This document shows positions 1 through 11,929 of a stretch of 64,000 nt of DNA, one piece after another. The DNA comes from Larix kaempferi. Lineage: Eukaryota > Streptophyta > Pinopsida > Pinales > Pinaceae. The stretch spans positions 29,364,501-29,428,500 of the forward strand of contig BSBM01000299.1 of assembly GCA_027924585.1 (NCBI GenBank), written 5' to 3'. The position numbers and the translations under genes were made by a program. The stretch's first letter is position 1. Every line of letters starts with the position of its first letter. Under the pieces are notes generated by a model. That model searched no databases, was not told where the DNA came from, and saw only the letters and a list, made by a program, of their open reading frames with translations.

Positions 1-420
1 TAGTTAGTAAGTGGACGAGCAATGTAAAGCGCAAGCCTATAAATAGATGTAGGTTTGTAAGGGTTAGATCATCTTTCAACATCTACCTTTTGGTATATTT
101 TTGGAGAGCATGATTGTCATCTAAGAGATCTTGATCTGAAACTCAGACTGAATATTTTGCTGTAACTAGGTTTTTGCGGAGTTAATATGATGTGACGGAG
201 CTTTTGAGCAAGATCCTTGTGTCTTTCTTATCTGTGGTAATACATTTTACGATATGAATATATGAATGATGCGATGTTTCCTTGCTGCAATTAATGCGTT
301 ACTATTATATCTGTTGCAATTATGATTTGTTCTTGCTGAATGTTATGATTAAATGCTTCAGTTGAATGCTTAGATCTACTTCTGAATGTTGTGATAAGTT
401 AGTGATTGATCCACAAACAT
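1..420. other. Unassigned repeat-like sequence, possibly an LTR fragment
   Basis: No coding frame is recognised. A TATA-like stretch (CCTATAAATAG) near position 38 is followed by T-rich sequence, which resembles the promoter half of a plant LTR on the plus strand. No partner copy is visible in the window, so element class and ends cannot be fixed. Confidence 0.25.
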
Positions 421-1156
421 CCTCCTTCACTCGGTGGAAACATGGTTCCGTCAACTCTCCCTTGAACATCTCAGGTGAGACCTCATCTGCTCTGTAGGTG
501 TTGCTGGACAGGGTAAAACCTATCTGGGCCGGTGCTCAGGGAGATCGCAGTGGTTTGGCCGTCGACAATGTTGGGAACCCCTATTGACTGGGTTTGTGTC
601 AATAGATACCTCAAGTGTTCTCTCCTTAGCCCATTGATGGCCTCCTTCTTATAGGATTTGGGAGGCCAAGTACTAGGAGAGGAAGGTGGATCTAGGAGAG
701 ACAATGGTGGGTCAAGGAGGTTGAACCAAACTGAAGAGGGAAGGTGAGTGAGGATTCAAAGGGAACTCTCAATCCCATAAAAATCTCTCTGAGATAAGAT
801 CCAATATCCAAGCTAAAGGTGGTTTGAAGGAAGTTTTTGTGCCCTAGAGGTCGAGCAAGGTGCGAATAAGTTGAAATTTTTGCACCCTGCAGGTATGAAG
901 AATGCGAAAAGGGGAATTTTTGCTCCTTGCACCATTAGAAGGGCGTGAAAATTCTAGTAAAGTGGACCAAATGATGTGGCACTCGGCTCAAAAAAGTTGG
1001 ATTTTTTTCTAGTGATTCCAAGGACGGAAAAGGAGGGAACCAACTAGGTGGGATTAAGTTCTAACACTCATTAGGAGTTAGTGCCATTAGTTTTTGCATG
1101 GTGCTACGACATGAAGATGTGAAATGGCGGTCAAAGAGGGACTTTGAGGTATAACA
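421..1156 (-). repeat. Presumed 3' LTR of an older inverted Tat-family element
   Basis: Read on the minus strand, a purine-rich tract (complement of 1157-1172, CTTTAGGGGGCATC) is followed directly by TGTTATACC at 1156. This matches in form the polypurine tract and LTR start of the main Tat element (GGGGGGCATTC then TGTTACACC at 25058). The neighbouring minus-strand sequence 1157-1738 aligns with the 3' region of that element, so an LTR is expected here. Its far end was not located; 421 is only a guess. A 73-codon minus-strand frame at 483-704 has no recognisable product. Confidence 0.4.
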
Positions 1157-1738
1157 GATGCCCCCTAAAGTGTGAGGTCAGAAGAAATTGATGGCCTAAA
1201 CACTTTACCAATAAATGAGTCCGCAGAGATAGTAGGAGGGAGGTTGGAGTGGAGATGCAAGGAAACATAAACAATATATCAAAAATGCCAAGGCGAGCAT
1301 ACCCATGCTCGGAATGACTGACTCAAAGCATGGCTGTCGAACAATACATTGTAGATCCATGACATAACTGACATGATATAGACTGGAGACAAATCATGGC
1401 TACTAAGAACAAACGTAGATCCATGAAAAGATAATGACACAACCACGACCAATACAATAGTGGATCTGTGTGATAGTACAAAAACAAGTTCACCAACATG
1501 ATGTCGATGTGGGGACCTACTCAATAATTGCCATCAAAGCCTGGATGTGAGAGGAACAGCAGGACCGTCCAGAGTCTTATACCAAAATCCGGAGCGATAC
1601 AAATCTGACCATGTGATTACAAGGTGTTGAATTCAAACATGGAAGAGACTATTTGATTTCCAGCCAATGATGTAAGATGTAAATAAATATGAGGGTAATC
1701 ACCAATGATGACAATGATCCCCAAAATCTCTAGTACAG
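1157..1738 (-). mobile_element. 3' region of an older, inverted Tat-family element (left piece)
   Basis: The reverse complement of this stretch aligns with about 24560-25050 of the main element. For example, the segment around 1379-1460 matches 24793-24880, and GGGGATCATTG occurs in both. It is therefore the non-coding 3' region of a second member of the same family, lying in the opposite direction. The main element at 1744 interrupted it, and its continuation is at 25844-25986. Both pieces are clearly diverged from the main copy. Confidence 0.7.
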
Positions 1739-1743
1739 TCCAA
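1739..1743. repeat. Target-site duplication of the Tat element, left copy (TCCAA)
   Basis: TCCAA lies directly before the 5' LTR and recurs directly after the 3' LTR at 25839-25843. A 5-bp duplication is the usual product of Ty3/gypsy integrase. Confidence 0.85.
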
Positions 1744-2623
1744 TGTTACAACTAAATCTTGCTACCATAAAACTTACTGTAAAATTCCCTGAAGATTTCT
1801 ATGACTGGAGGACTTAATTGACCTATTTTTAGAGGTCCTCACAGTCCACTTGTGTGCAACATACGCCGTCGTAGGTTGTCTTAGTACAACATGCATCAAG
1901 GTCAGTTAAAATGGATAAAGGGCATCTTCGAGCCTCTTCTCGAAGTTGTGTGACTTGGATATCTATCCCTAACCTATAGGAGAGCTGGCATTCGGTTCCC
2001 TAACCTATTGGGAAGATCCCTTAGTCCTCTCCCATTATATCTCAAACTACCCTATCCTCCTAGTCCAATATATATGAATCTTTCTCCCATTCCAAAGGGA
2101 GGAGGGCTATAGCATCCACATGCTGGTGAAATAAGCTTAGGAAGATTATCCATCCATTGGAGGCACCCATTCTCATTAGAGGCACCCATTCTCATTAGAG
2201 GCTTTGTCTTGGCTTGTTGGAGGAAGATTGTGACGTTGAAGCATCGGTTGTAATCCTCTCTTCTACTGTATTTCCCACTTTTTATATAGTAATATAAACG
2301 TTTTCCATAAATGTTATTGTGTTGATAATGTTTATATTTTACCTCTTCAACTGTTTACTTAAACTAGTTAGTGTTTAGGCATGTTTTACTACTTGTATTT
2401 TTCATATGTGCTTTGACAGGTCTTGCAGCTACAGATCTGACGACCACAGGACTCAGAATGACAACAAGGGAAGAGATCCACGAATATGAGGTAAGATGCT
2501 TAGTTACTCGATCTCTAACTAGATCTAGGAGAGTATTTTATATTCTGTCATATTTTTTCAAGACTCACATTGAGCTAGAGAGATCACGCCTTAAGTCTGC
2601 TTTCGGTAGATTGTCTAATAAAA
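1744..2623 (+). repeat. 5' LTR of the Tat element (880 bp)
   Basis: It starts TGTTACA and ends TCTAATAAAA; the 3' copy ends TAATAACA, so the terminal CA has mutated here. It aligns along its length with 25058-25838. It is about 100 bp longer than the 3' LTR because of extra sequence around 2095-2200, which includes a 21-bp direct duplication (GGCACCCATTCTCATTAGA, 2162-2203). An AT-rich TATA-like stretch lies near 2068. Confidence 0.9.
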
Positions 2624-2627
2624 AATT

Positions 2628-2645
2628 TGGCGACCATACTGGGGA
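2628..2645 (+). promoter_or_regulatory. Primer-binding site of the Tat element
   Basis: TGGCGACCATACTGGGGA lies four bases after the 5' LTR. It has the form of the tRNA-complementary sites in Tat/Ogre-type elements (TGGCGAC...ACTGGGGA, reported for tRNA-Arg); the exact tRNA was not checked. Confidence 0.75.
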
Positions 2646-4854
2646 AATATCAGATAAATTGTTTTCGGTTTTCGGTTTGAAATTTTTTTTTCTCTAATTT
2701 CTTGGTAAGCCATCTCATTTTCCTCCTGAGCCTTTTTCACCACCAGATCTTCTCTTTGAAGAGTTTGCTAGCTTCCTTAGAGTTTGTATGTTTGATCATC
2801 AAGCTTGTTAGTTGTTTGTTTTTGGAGATTTTTCAATCCTTAGATTGGGATCCTCGCTCGTCATACGTGGGTATCATAACCAAAGCGACAACTTCTTCCT
2901 GTCGCACATTGCTTCTCTGCAACCTATGCCATCGGTGCTCACTGCTTTTTGACAGACTGCGACGGCGTCCCAGAACACCTGTTCACCACCTCTGTCAATC
3001 GCACTGATTCTGACCACAGGTTGCGCCGACCCATCTAGCCTTGTGTTTGACCTATCTCCTTCCCAGATTTTAAGTTTGTTTGGTTTTCAGACCTTCTCTG
3101 TGCTACACCTTCCATCCAGAGATCTCTGGATCTTTTGCATTTGTAGTGTTTGGTTCTATTTAGATTCGTTTTGGGTCCCATATTGGACAAGTCTGAGATT
3201 TGGTAGTGGTGGACACTTTGGTCTCCCCCACCTGCATCCACTCACCCCTGCATTTCCCTCCTCTCCTTACCTAATCCGGTCATTTCATTGGATCGGTTTC
3301 CATACTTCATTTGCATACATCTTTTGGGATTTGCTTTCTTTAGTTTTGCTTGCCACTGATTGATTTTGAGTGTTTTTGTGTGTTTTCAGTTCATTAGAGT
3401 GCTTGTTATATTCTTGGGAATTTCTGAGTGATTAGAGTGCTGCAAGTAGTCCTTTCGTTTCAACATTTGTGTTTAAAGGCATTGTTGTTATCAAAGTGTT
3501 ATTTTGGTAAATCCATTGAAAAAAATCAAAAGTGCTTTATTTTCATCATTTTTTCAAGTTCATTCGGAAAAATTGTTCATGCATTGGAATGTGTTATTCA
3601 TAATTCTTTTGGAAAGGTTGAGAGAAAAAAAATTATTTGAGTTTTTCATGAATTATGAGCCCTTCATTTTCTTGAAAAGTTCAACTAAAAATCAAGTTTT
3701 TTGTAAAAGTGGTTCCATGGTTGGGAAATTACATGCATTTTTGGTTTTTATGCTTTTAGGCCATCATAGTGAAAGTGAAAAGTTTGCATACTCTATGTAG
3801 AAATTCTCTCTTTTCATCACTTAGCATCATTTTTGTTTTGAAAAGACAAAGAAAAGGGAAAAATGCTTTGATTTGGATTTGTAGTGTTGTCATCTTTTTT
3901 GTTTTGCTCGAAAAGGAAAATAATACTTTCATAGTCATTTTTGGTAGAATCGAGATTTGTTGCATTTTTGTTGTTTTGGCAATATCACTTGAAAATATTT
4001 CTCCCTCCCATACATAGTTTTCATCAAAAGAAAAGTACATTTTTTTCATGTAGTTAGGGCTTGCATTATGCTTACGTTTATGTACTCACCTCATGCATTC
4101 ACCTAACTGTCCAAATAAAATTAACGGTAGAACTATGGTAAAATTTTTAGTAACTTGTGTGTTAGGTTAGAGACGTGTTCTGGCATTGTAAAATGTGGCA
4201 ACTGTCATTACTTGCTAGCACTATATCCCGAGGGTATTGTAGTCTTCCATGTACCAACTGGTATATCGAATCTCTTTCACGTACCAACCAAGTATATCGA
4301 AGCTCTTTCACATACCCACCAAGTAATTCATGTGCTTGTCATATATCGAAAGGTGTTTCACGTACTCGGTAGTATATCGGAAGGTCTTGTGCCGTACAGT
4401 TATGCATTAGATAACACCACTACGAATTTGAGCTCCCACGTACCTTGTATATATCAGGAGACACCACTAGGATTCCTGAAACCAACTGATCAAACCATTT
4501 GGCCGTCTTGGCAGAGAAATACACCCAGAACAACACTCGGGGAGCTACTACACATGTACTATCAGGTAGTCGGGTTATATGGTCAGGGGTACAGTCCTAA
4601 TACTCCTTGGTTAGTGCTCTGAAAAATTGGGCTAAGTATAACTGTTGGACCCTTGAGTATATCGTGAGTTGCAAAGCCTAGACAATCTTGTGAGGTTCCA
4701 GACTTTGAATCCACTCCTATCACATAAGTTTGCTTGCTGTCGTAATTTGTGTAGGTTTTTCTAGACTACTTTTATTTTTGTTTAGAATAGCTTTAGGAGA
4801 AACTCTACTTCAGCCATTCTGGTTCATTTTCCTCGGAGAAGATCCCGCAGGATT
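2646..4854 (+). other. Untranslated leader of the Tat element
   Basis: About 2.2 kb lie between the primer-binding site and the first gag-like frame. Long leaders are common in Tat elements. Frames present (for example 155 codons at 4155-4622) show no family signature and overlap a short tandem repeat, so none is called as a gene. Confidence 0.6.
4244..4390 (+). repeat. Short degenerate tandem repeat in the Tat leader
   Basis: Three to four units of about 30-50 bp share the motifs TATATCGAA, CTTTCAC and GTACCAACC. They diverge progressively towards the right end. No function can be assigned. Confidence 0.6.
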
Positions 4855-7800
4855 TTGAACTTACCGCACGAATATCCCCTTAACCAGGAGGTAATTTCGA
4901 GGGTAAGAATGGATCCACGTAACACGATCACGTCATCTGAAGTAGAAAACCCTAATTTGAATGTTGGAGGACTCCTATTTCATCCAACACCTCCAAATTC
5001 ACTTGCCTCCAACCCCTCGCGGGGTGAAGAGGTGGTAACTTCCACTTCACAAGACGTTACCCTTCCGGCAGTCTTACCAGGAGAGCCTGGTTCTTTGGAA
5101 TGGTTAAATTCCTCCCAAGACGACCCTGTAGTAGCTGTGTTTGGTCTAGCTGCACCCTTTTGGGAAACGACTCTAGGACAACAAGTGACCCATTTTGCCA
5201 CTACATCCCCATCCATTTGGCCTGCTCCCACTGAGCTTTTCGGACCCCTTCATGACTGCTTAGAGTGATTACGTGCCATGGGTGACAAAGTTCGTAGACA
5301 AATTCTCGCACAACGGGCCAACACCATGTATCGAGAAATCCTGATTCGCACTTTATCTTTGATTCACCACAACCATCCATTCACAACCTGACCATTCATG
5401 AATCTAGTCAACCTTTACTTCCTGCAAGTTCACCACTTCAACAGGAGACCAGTTCAGTACCCCCAATGACCCAACCGGTTGAAGGACAACAGTCCAACAC
5501 CCCTCGCACTACTACGGTAACTTTACCCACTCCTTCCCCACCCCAAAACTCGCGGGGAGGATACTCTCTACCACCTAATTTTTTCATGAGTAATGTGGCT
5601 CCCATAGTAGGTAATCAACAACCCCTGTTGGATCAACCATCGAATAGTGGTTAGCACGTTGTCGCTGGGGGAAACCCCCATCTCTTAACCATAATGCAGG
5701 AGGAGGAGTTCCCATTGGTCCTTCTATTGGACCCTCCCAGCCCGCTGAAGCATCCACCATGGGATTATCTCATGGTGGGGGGACCATCAAATTTAACTCA
5801 ACCACCATGGAGTCAAGCGAATCCAAGTTATGTTAACCCTATGTCGGGTCAATTCAATCCTGGAAACGCACTCTATGGGATACCCTATCCCAGAAACCCA
5901 TACACTCTATGGGGGCACCAAAATATTTTACAAAATGGACCCCTACCAACTATCCCCCAAGTACCACCACCCCCGATTGGTCCACCCCCACCTCCCCCTG
6001 GAGGTGGTGGGCCCCCACATAATTCCAGAGGAGGCAGACCTATGCCTTCGGGAAGAGGCCCATCTTATTCCACCAACAACGGCCCCCACCCTTCCAGCGG
6101 TGGCAGGAATGATCCACCACCCTTTCCTGGTGAAGGCAGTGGAGGCCCATCCTATTATGGTGGTGGTGGAGGAGGATCGCATCCTTCTGGCGGTGGAGGT
6201 GGTCCACCACCCACTCCTGGTGGAGGCGGTGTTGGATTATATTATTATGGTAGCAGTGGCGGAGGAGGACCACACCCTTCTGACGACAGAGGTGGTGGAG
6301 ACCCCCATCCTTCCGACAGCGGAGGCGGTGGATCCCCCCATCCTTCCAGCGGGGGAGGTGGTCCACCACCCCCTCCAGGTGGAGGAGGTGGGGGACCATA
6401 TTATTACGGCTGAACTTCACCTCCTCTTGGTGGTGGCAGTGGACCTCCACCCCCTCCCTGCAGTGTTGGAGGACCCCCACCTTACGGTAATGGACCACCT
6501 TATTATGGCGGTGGACCTACATTTGGTCCAGGCGGCCCGTACACCTATTGCCAGTTTCCCCTGGGAACACCCTATAATCAGTCTCTAAAAGGTCCTACTA
6601 GCCCTTATATGCCTTATTAGTACTACTCTGGACCTACCTGACTTGTCTCACCTGACCAACGACCCCATCTTCCACAGAACTAATTGGCCACCAATTTCGG
6701 TGAAACTTCCATTAGATATCCCCAAATTTGATGGCAAGCCGGGTGAAGATCCAAAAAATCACGTGATGACATACCACTTATGGTTTTCATCCACCTCCTT
6801 GATGGACGACTCAATTCGTCTTAGGTTATTCCAATGAACTCAAGTGGAATATTGAATTACGACCCCATTCGTTTCCCGATTTCAGTTCTCTTACTATGAA
6901 TGTTTTGACTTATTTCCAGTTACCCATTCGTTATGAGACTGGTATGGACCTTCTGACCTCACTCCGTCAAACTACTGCAACTCACATATTAGATCATATA
7001 CATGAGTGGCGGAGGAGATGACGTCTGATTAAGGCTCCTATTCTAGACCAACTCTTAGCAGACTGGTTTACGAAGTCTCTCTTACCTACCATAGCTCGAG
7101 ATGTTTGCATGGGAGGGGCCGTCACTGAGGAACAAGCTATCGCTCGTGCCCATTACTTAGACTTAGTCTATGCTCAATCTGGCATGTTGTTTGATATTAT
7201 TCCTAACGTACCCCACTCCACATACGACCCCGTGAAACCACCTAAGGGACCTCAAGCTGATGGCATCATTGGTTCCCTTAACATCCAGCCTCCTTCTCAA
7301 ACTGTTGGATCGTCGAACCCTCAAGGTTCTTCCCCATCACCAACATAGGCTGGTAACAACACCGTCAAATCATCCGCTCCTGCTGCCACCAAAGAAGTGA
7401 ATTATGTTCAATCAGCTTCACCTTAGAAGTCTGGTGGTAAGAAGAAAAACAAGGGGAAACCTAAGAAATATTCCACCCAGCAGGAACAAAAGAGCACCCC
7501 TGATGACACCAAACAGAAGAGGAAGTTGAAGTATCCTTGTTTGCTGTGTGGTGATGACCACTCTTCTAAAGAGTGTCCCCATAGAGACGAAGTTCAAAAT
7601 TTTCTTAGGGGTAAACCCACACCCGCAGTTCTCAACGATCCCTTCCCTACTCAAAATCAGCAGATGATTACTCAACCCTCTCCTTCACAAAGAGAGGCAT
7701 CCTCTATCATGCATGTTCTCATGATGTGTAGTGAGACGGTCAATTTGAATACTCGATCATGTTCATATGACTATGTCCCTTCGAAGGAACCTGTTGGAAG

Positions 7801-7942
7801 TAATACTGAAAAAGCTTCCACTTCTCTTCCTAATGTCACCATACCGCCAGCTTCTCTCACCATTGAGAGGCCGTCTTTGGAGTTAGTATTGCGTCCACCC
7901 AAGAGCATGATTCGGAAAGCTATTTTCAATCTCAATGTTTGA
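4855..7942 (+). pseudogene. Tat gag pseudogene with N-terminal extension
   Basis: Gag forms the retrotransposon particle and binds its RNA. The recognisable core is at about 6640-7350: PKFDGKPGEDPKNHVM followed by LWFSS and SIRLRLFQ, as in Tat gag proteins. A knuckle with spacing CX2CX3HX4C (CLLCGDDHSSKEC) lies at about 7541-7580; the usual spacing is CX2CX4HX4C. Upstream are a 137-codon frame (4855-5268), a short frame (5466-5654) and a Pro/Gly-rich segment. The core is broken by TGA after RLRLFQ and by frame changes, so at least three frames are needed to follow it. The start is uncertain; 4855 is the first long frame after the leader, and a methionine at about 4909 is equally likely. Confidence 0.75.
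5694..6588 (+). other. Pro/Gly-rich low-complexity segment before gag
   Basis: The frame at 5694-6413 encodes runs of GPPPPPPGGGG, GGPSYYGGGG, PHPSSGGG and similar, with recurring Tyr-Tyr-Gly. After a TGA the pattern goes on to about 6588. Repeats at both DNA and protein level suggest slippage expansion. Such a domain could be disordered and condense with RNA, but that is inference. A long frame shifted by one base over the same DNA is a shadow. Confidence 0.7.
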
Positions 7943-8100
7943 GCAGCTCAGAATTACAATATCGTAGAGGACATGGCACAAGCTCCTTGTGCCATGTCGA
8001 TGCTGGAGGTCTTGCAAAATTGTCCCAATCAACGCAAGACTCTTATTGCTGCTATCGGTGCAATAGACCCGGATTCCTCGAATACCATCATGTTTAGACT

Positions 8101-8568
8101 CGAGTATTTTAAGCCGAGGCTTTCCCATCAACTTGCATTTCAAGTTGCTATTACCATTGCTCGGAAGATAGTCAATTGTACTATTTTAGATGAAGGAGCT
8201 TCTGCCTCGGTCATGTAGATCTCTTGTTGGAGAGCCATTGGCTCTCCCGAACTGAACCGTTCTCCCACCACCTTGAAAGCATTCAACAGATGTGGCTTTC
8301 AACCCCATGGGATGCTACAGGCCTTGGAATTTGAGTTGGGGGTAAGACTGCAACCATTAATGTGGAAGTTTTCACAGCCCCATTAGATTATAATCTCTTG
8401 CTTGGTCGTAATTGGTTTTACACCATGACTGCGGTCGCCCTATCTGTCTTCCGCATAGTGAAATTCCCTCACCAAGGTCGAATTATCACTCTCAACCAAC
8501 TGGACTTCTGCACACCAGACACCGCTTCTCATCCTGGTGATAATGTCCCAATGCTTGGGCAATATTAA
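8101..8568 (+). pseudogene. Tat protease domain pseudogene
   Basis: The aspartic protease cleaves the polyprotein. The active-site segment reads TILDEGASASVM at about 8180-8218; DEGAS in place of the textbook DTGA is usual for Tat proteases. The later strand DYNLLLGRNWF lies at about 8389-8421 in another frame. A TAG at 8216-8218 follows the active site, and a frameshift separates the halves. The linker to RT (8584-8900) has no recognisable domain. Confidence 0.75.
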
Positions 8569-8916
8569 CAACAGTATGAGAGCATGGGGGTTGGCCTCAT
8601 AAAAGATTCATCTCTTATGGGGATTTTTCCAACAATGGATCCCCCTAATCATGTTGCCATAGTGAACATGATCCCCTCAGAGATTCCATCTCTTCCTAAC
8701 TCCACTGATACATGGCTTGTACCCGATGAAGCCACCACACATCTAATTGGAGACATCATACCTCTTTCACCTGCTGAGCATACTTACAAGGCTATCTAGT
8801 CAGCACCTGAAGAGCACCTAGTTGTAGCCTCTACGTCCTATTCTCTACAGTGGATGTCATCTCTACCCAATCCTCTTCTCTAGAATTTTCATTCTGACGA
8901 GTCCATTATAAAAATA

Positions 8917-10050
8917 ATGAGTGTAGATGACCCTCTGTGGGAAGACCTCCACCATAGGTTGTCTTTTCTTCCTCCATTGGATTGTGTGGAGAACAACATT
9001 AGCACCATTTTCACATCAAATGTCTACACTTTCCCTCAATCCCCGATACTCACGTGTCATACGGACACTGAGGGAAACCTAGCGAACATCGAACCTACCA
9101 CCTTAGTTGACATTTTGGTTACTCTTGGTGTAGTGGAACACATTCGTTTAGGCCAAAAGTGTTCCCCTGACGAAATCAATACGTTCATGACCTTATTCAA
9201 GCGATTTCGAGATGTATTTGCTTGGACCTATGAGGAGATGCCTAGGATAGACCCCACTATTGTTTCACACGAAATCAAGACCTATCCTGACATCAAACCA
9301 TTCCGCCAAAAGTTGCGACTGGTACACCCTCGAAAGAGTGCAGCGATCAAGGAAGAAATAGAGAAGCTCTTGAATGATGTCTTTATCTACCCTGTCCCAT
9401 TGACAAAATGGGTCTCAAATGTCGTCCCTATAGCTAAGAAGTAGGGTACCATTCGGGTCTGTGTCAATTATCGCGATCTCAACAAGGATTGTCCTAAGGA
9501 CAACTACCCAACTCCCTTTATCGACTAGATCATAGACAATTGTGCTATAAGTTTCATTTTTTCATTTATGGATGGCTTTTTCAGTTACAACCAGATTGAG
9601 ATCCACCTTGCCAACCAACACAAGACTACATTCATTTTCCCTTGGGGAATGTTTGCATATCGTAAAATTCCTTTTGGTCTTAAAAATGTTGGTGCTGCAT
9701 TCGAGCAGGCCATGTCATATGCCTTTAATGATGTGAAGGACTTTGTGGAACCCTACTGGGATGACCTCCCTGCCCACTCACGACAGTGCGACTTCCACAT
9801 AGATCATCTAATGGTCGTTTTCCTCAGATGCAGACGGTATAATATCCGTCTGAACCCTCACAAGTGTATTTTTTGCGTTGATTCTGGATGCCTCTTAAGT
9901 TTTATAGTCTCGAAAGATGGGATCCGTATCGATCCCTTGAAGGTGGAATCCACCGTCGCTCTCCCACCTCCGACCGATGTTACAGAACTTCAAAGTCTGG
10001 AAGGGAATGCGACTTATTTATGGCGTTCTTTCTTTAATTTCACACAGAAG
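8917..10050 (+). pseudogene. Tat reverse transcriptase domain pseudogene
   Basis: RT copies the element RNA into DNA. One frame carries the family motifs in order: KPFRQKLRLVHP (about 9293), WVSNVVPIAKK, IRVCVNYRDLNKDCPKDNYP, FMDGFFSYNQIEI, KIPFGLKNVGAAFEQAM, and the catalytic YWDD (9754-9765), a YxDD variant. Two in-frame TAG codons (9442-9444 and 9526-9528) disable it; both stand where Gln (CAG) is expected. The rest of the frame is intact, which points to decay by point mutation. Confidence 0.9.
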
Positions 10051-10109
10051 ACACAAGGTTACATGAGACTACTCAAGAAGGACATCCCGTTCATTTGGGA
10101 CGATCAAGC

Positions 10110-10487
10110 ACAACAATCCTTCGATAGTATCAAACATGGCATTACCCATGCCCCTATACTCCAACCACTGAAATACTATCAAGATTACATTCTTTATCTC
10201 GCTGCTTTTGCAACCAATACCGCCATGGTTTTAGTACAGGAGGACCACAATGCCCAGGAGCATGTGATATACTACTTAAGTAAGGGTCTGATTGACACTG
10301 AAACTCGTTACTCGCTGTCCAAAAGTTTCGACATTACATCCTGCTCCGCACCACCACCATTATCGCTAACTTGGACCCCATGTACAACATTCTGACACGT
10401 CAAGTACTTGGGGACAAGTATTCATGTTGGATCGTGATACTATAGGAATTTGATCTCCTTTTCGAGAAGGCTAAGTCTAAAAAGTCT
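10110..10487 (+). pseudogene. RT-linked RNase H domain pseudogene (Tat)
   Basis: Following RT in the same frame are WDDQAQQSFDSIKHGITHAPIL and then DYILYLAAFATNTAMVLVQED and VIYYLSKGLIDTETRYS, the usual connection/RNase H signature of gypsy pol. After about 10360 a frameshift changes phase. The text then goes directly to SKKSLVFSELICDLP and the integrase spacer; no aRH lies between RH and integrase. Confidence 0.8.
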
Positions 10488-11010
10488 TTGGTTTTTTCCG
10501 AGCTCATTTGCGACCTTCCCCATGCTAATGTAGGATCTGAGCCCAATGATTCTCTTCCAGATGAGTCATTGTTTCTTATCAATACATCTGATCCATGGTA
10601 TGGAGGTATCACTTTATATCTTCATACCCAACATTTCATCCCCCAATTGTCTCGTGAGGACCGTCGTCGAACACGCCACCATGAAAAGTATTACCTGATT
10701 TTTATTGATACCTTGTACCGTCGTGGTATCGATTCTATTCTTCGACGTTGTCTGACTCATGAAGAGGATGAACGCGTCTTAAATGACTGTCACACTGGGG
10801 CTTGTGGCGGTCATCTCTTTGGGATGGCTACAACGCAAAAGATACTTCATGCAGGATATTATTGGGCATCTATATTTAAATATTGTATTGATGCCGTAAA
10901 AAAATGTCCTCCATCCCAGCATTTTCATACAAAAAAGCGCACCCACCCCGCCTTGTTACACTCGGTTATTTTCGTTGGCCCCTTCGCTAAATGGGGCATT
11001 GACTTCATGC
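10488..11010 (+). pseudogene. Tat integrase, N-terminal zinc-binding part (5' half, split)
   Basis: Integrase inserts the cDNA into the host genome. This half carries the HHCC-type domain (CHTGACGGHLFG ... YCIDAVKKCPPSQ); the last cysteine of the usual CxxC is replaced by Ser. It ends in KWGIDFM, the start of the catalytic core. Exactly here the copia element 11011-19894 is inserted, and integrase resumes at 19900. Confidence 0.85.
11006..11010. repeat. Target-site duplication of the nested copia element, left copy (CATGC)
   Basis: CATGC precedes the left LTR and recurs at 19895-19899 after the right LTR. Removing the copia element and one copy rejoins the integrase reading text across the junction. 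Confidence 0.85.
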
Positions 11011-11645
11011 AGTTAGTTTTTCATCATTTAATTCAATAGATCTAGGATCTTAACTGAAAGAACAACATGTACAGCATATCAAGCATAAAAGACAAGAGAC
11101 AAGAGACACAAAACATTTCACCGCGGAAAACCAAGAAGGTGAAAAATCCAGCAACTTCCTCAGAGATAGAATAAGCATCAATACAAGGATCACCATGATC
11201 AAACCCAAGAGATATATATCTTCAACAGCATGCTCCTCCTCCACTTGTGTGCACCCTCCTCTTTTCTCACTGTGAAGTGAGTGAATAATAGAATGTATAA
11301 AATGAGAGAGTCACACTCTCTATTTATACTCTTACTTTCACTTGACCTTTACTCAACTTGGTCGGCCCCAACTTAACAACTTAACATAAACTGAATCTAG
11401 GATGACCCCACTAGGGTGGTCTAATAACCCTTTGACACACATAACTCATACAGGGCTGACCCTAGCAAGGTGGTCTAATAACCCATCAAATATAAGTTGC
11501 GACACTTACAATAATACTTGCGACACTTCCAAATACAAATGACGACACTTCAAATCGGAGGAATAATACATCTCCGTTGGGGATACAATAAAGTACAAAT
11601 GTAATACATAGAAGAATATCTTTCGAAGTTACAAATACATCAACA
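11011..11645 (-). repeat. 3' LTR of the nested copia element
   Basis: It aligns with 19257-19894. The plus-strand ends are AGTTAG (TGTTAG in the other copy, so one terminal base changed) and ATCAACA. A TATA box (TATAAATAG on the minus strand) is seen near 11318-11327. Confidence 0.9.
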
Positions 11646-11660
11646 CTCCCTCTTAACTAG
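11646..11660 (-). promoter_or_regulatory. Polypurine tract of the nested copia element
   Basis: On the minus strand the sequence reads TAGTTAAGAGGGAG immediately before the LTR start TGTTGATG. This is the usual primer for plus-strand DNA synthesis. Confidence 0.7.
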
Positions 11661-11929
11661 GAAGGTATTCTCTAGGCACAAGTCATCAATACATATAGGC
11701 ACAAGTCTTCAATTCTGGTGCTGGATCATCATCACTAGATCATGGAGTATCATCATCATCACTGTTCTTGTACTCGACATCTTGATCATTGGGCTATCTC
11801 ATAATTATTCTCATCATAGGAAGTTCTACAGAGCTAGCCCTTTTTCATGCTGGAGGTAGGACTAGCCTCCTATATGTCTTCATCATCTCTGTGAACAGTC
11901 TGATAGAGGTGGAATCTCAGGACTAATTA

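Noticed and set aside
4155-4622. 155-codon plus-strand frame in the Tat leader
   Set aside because: It spans a degenerate short tandem repeat, has no domain signature and lies in the untranslated leader.
6040-6498. 152-codon minus-strand His-rich frame
   Set aside because: Antisense shadow of the same low-complexity DNA.
5830-6588. 252-codon frame over the Pro/Gly-rich region
   Set aside because: It is a shifted reading of the GGTGG/CCACC repeats; the frame at 5694 gives the coherent Pro/Gly pattern.
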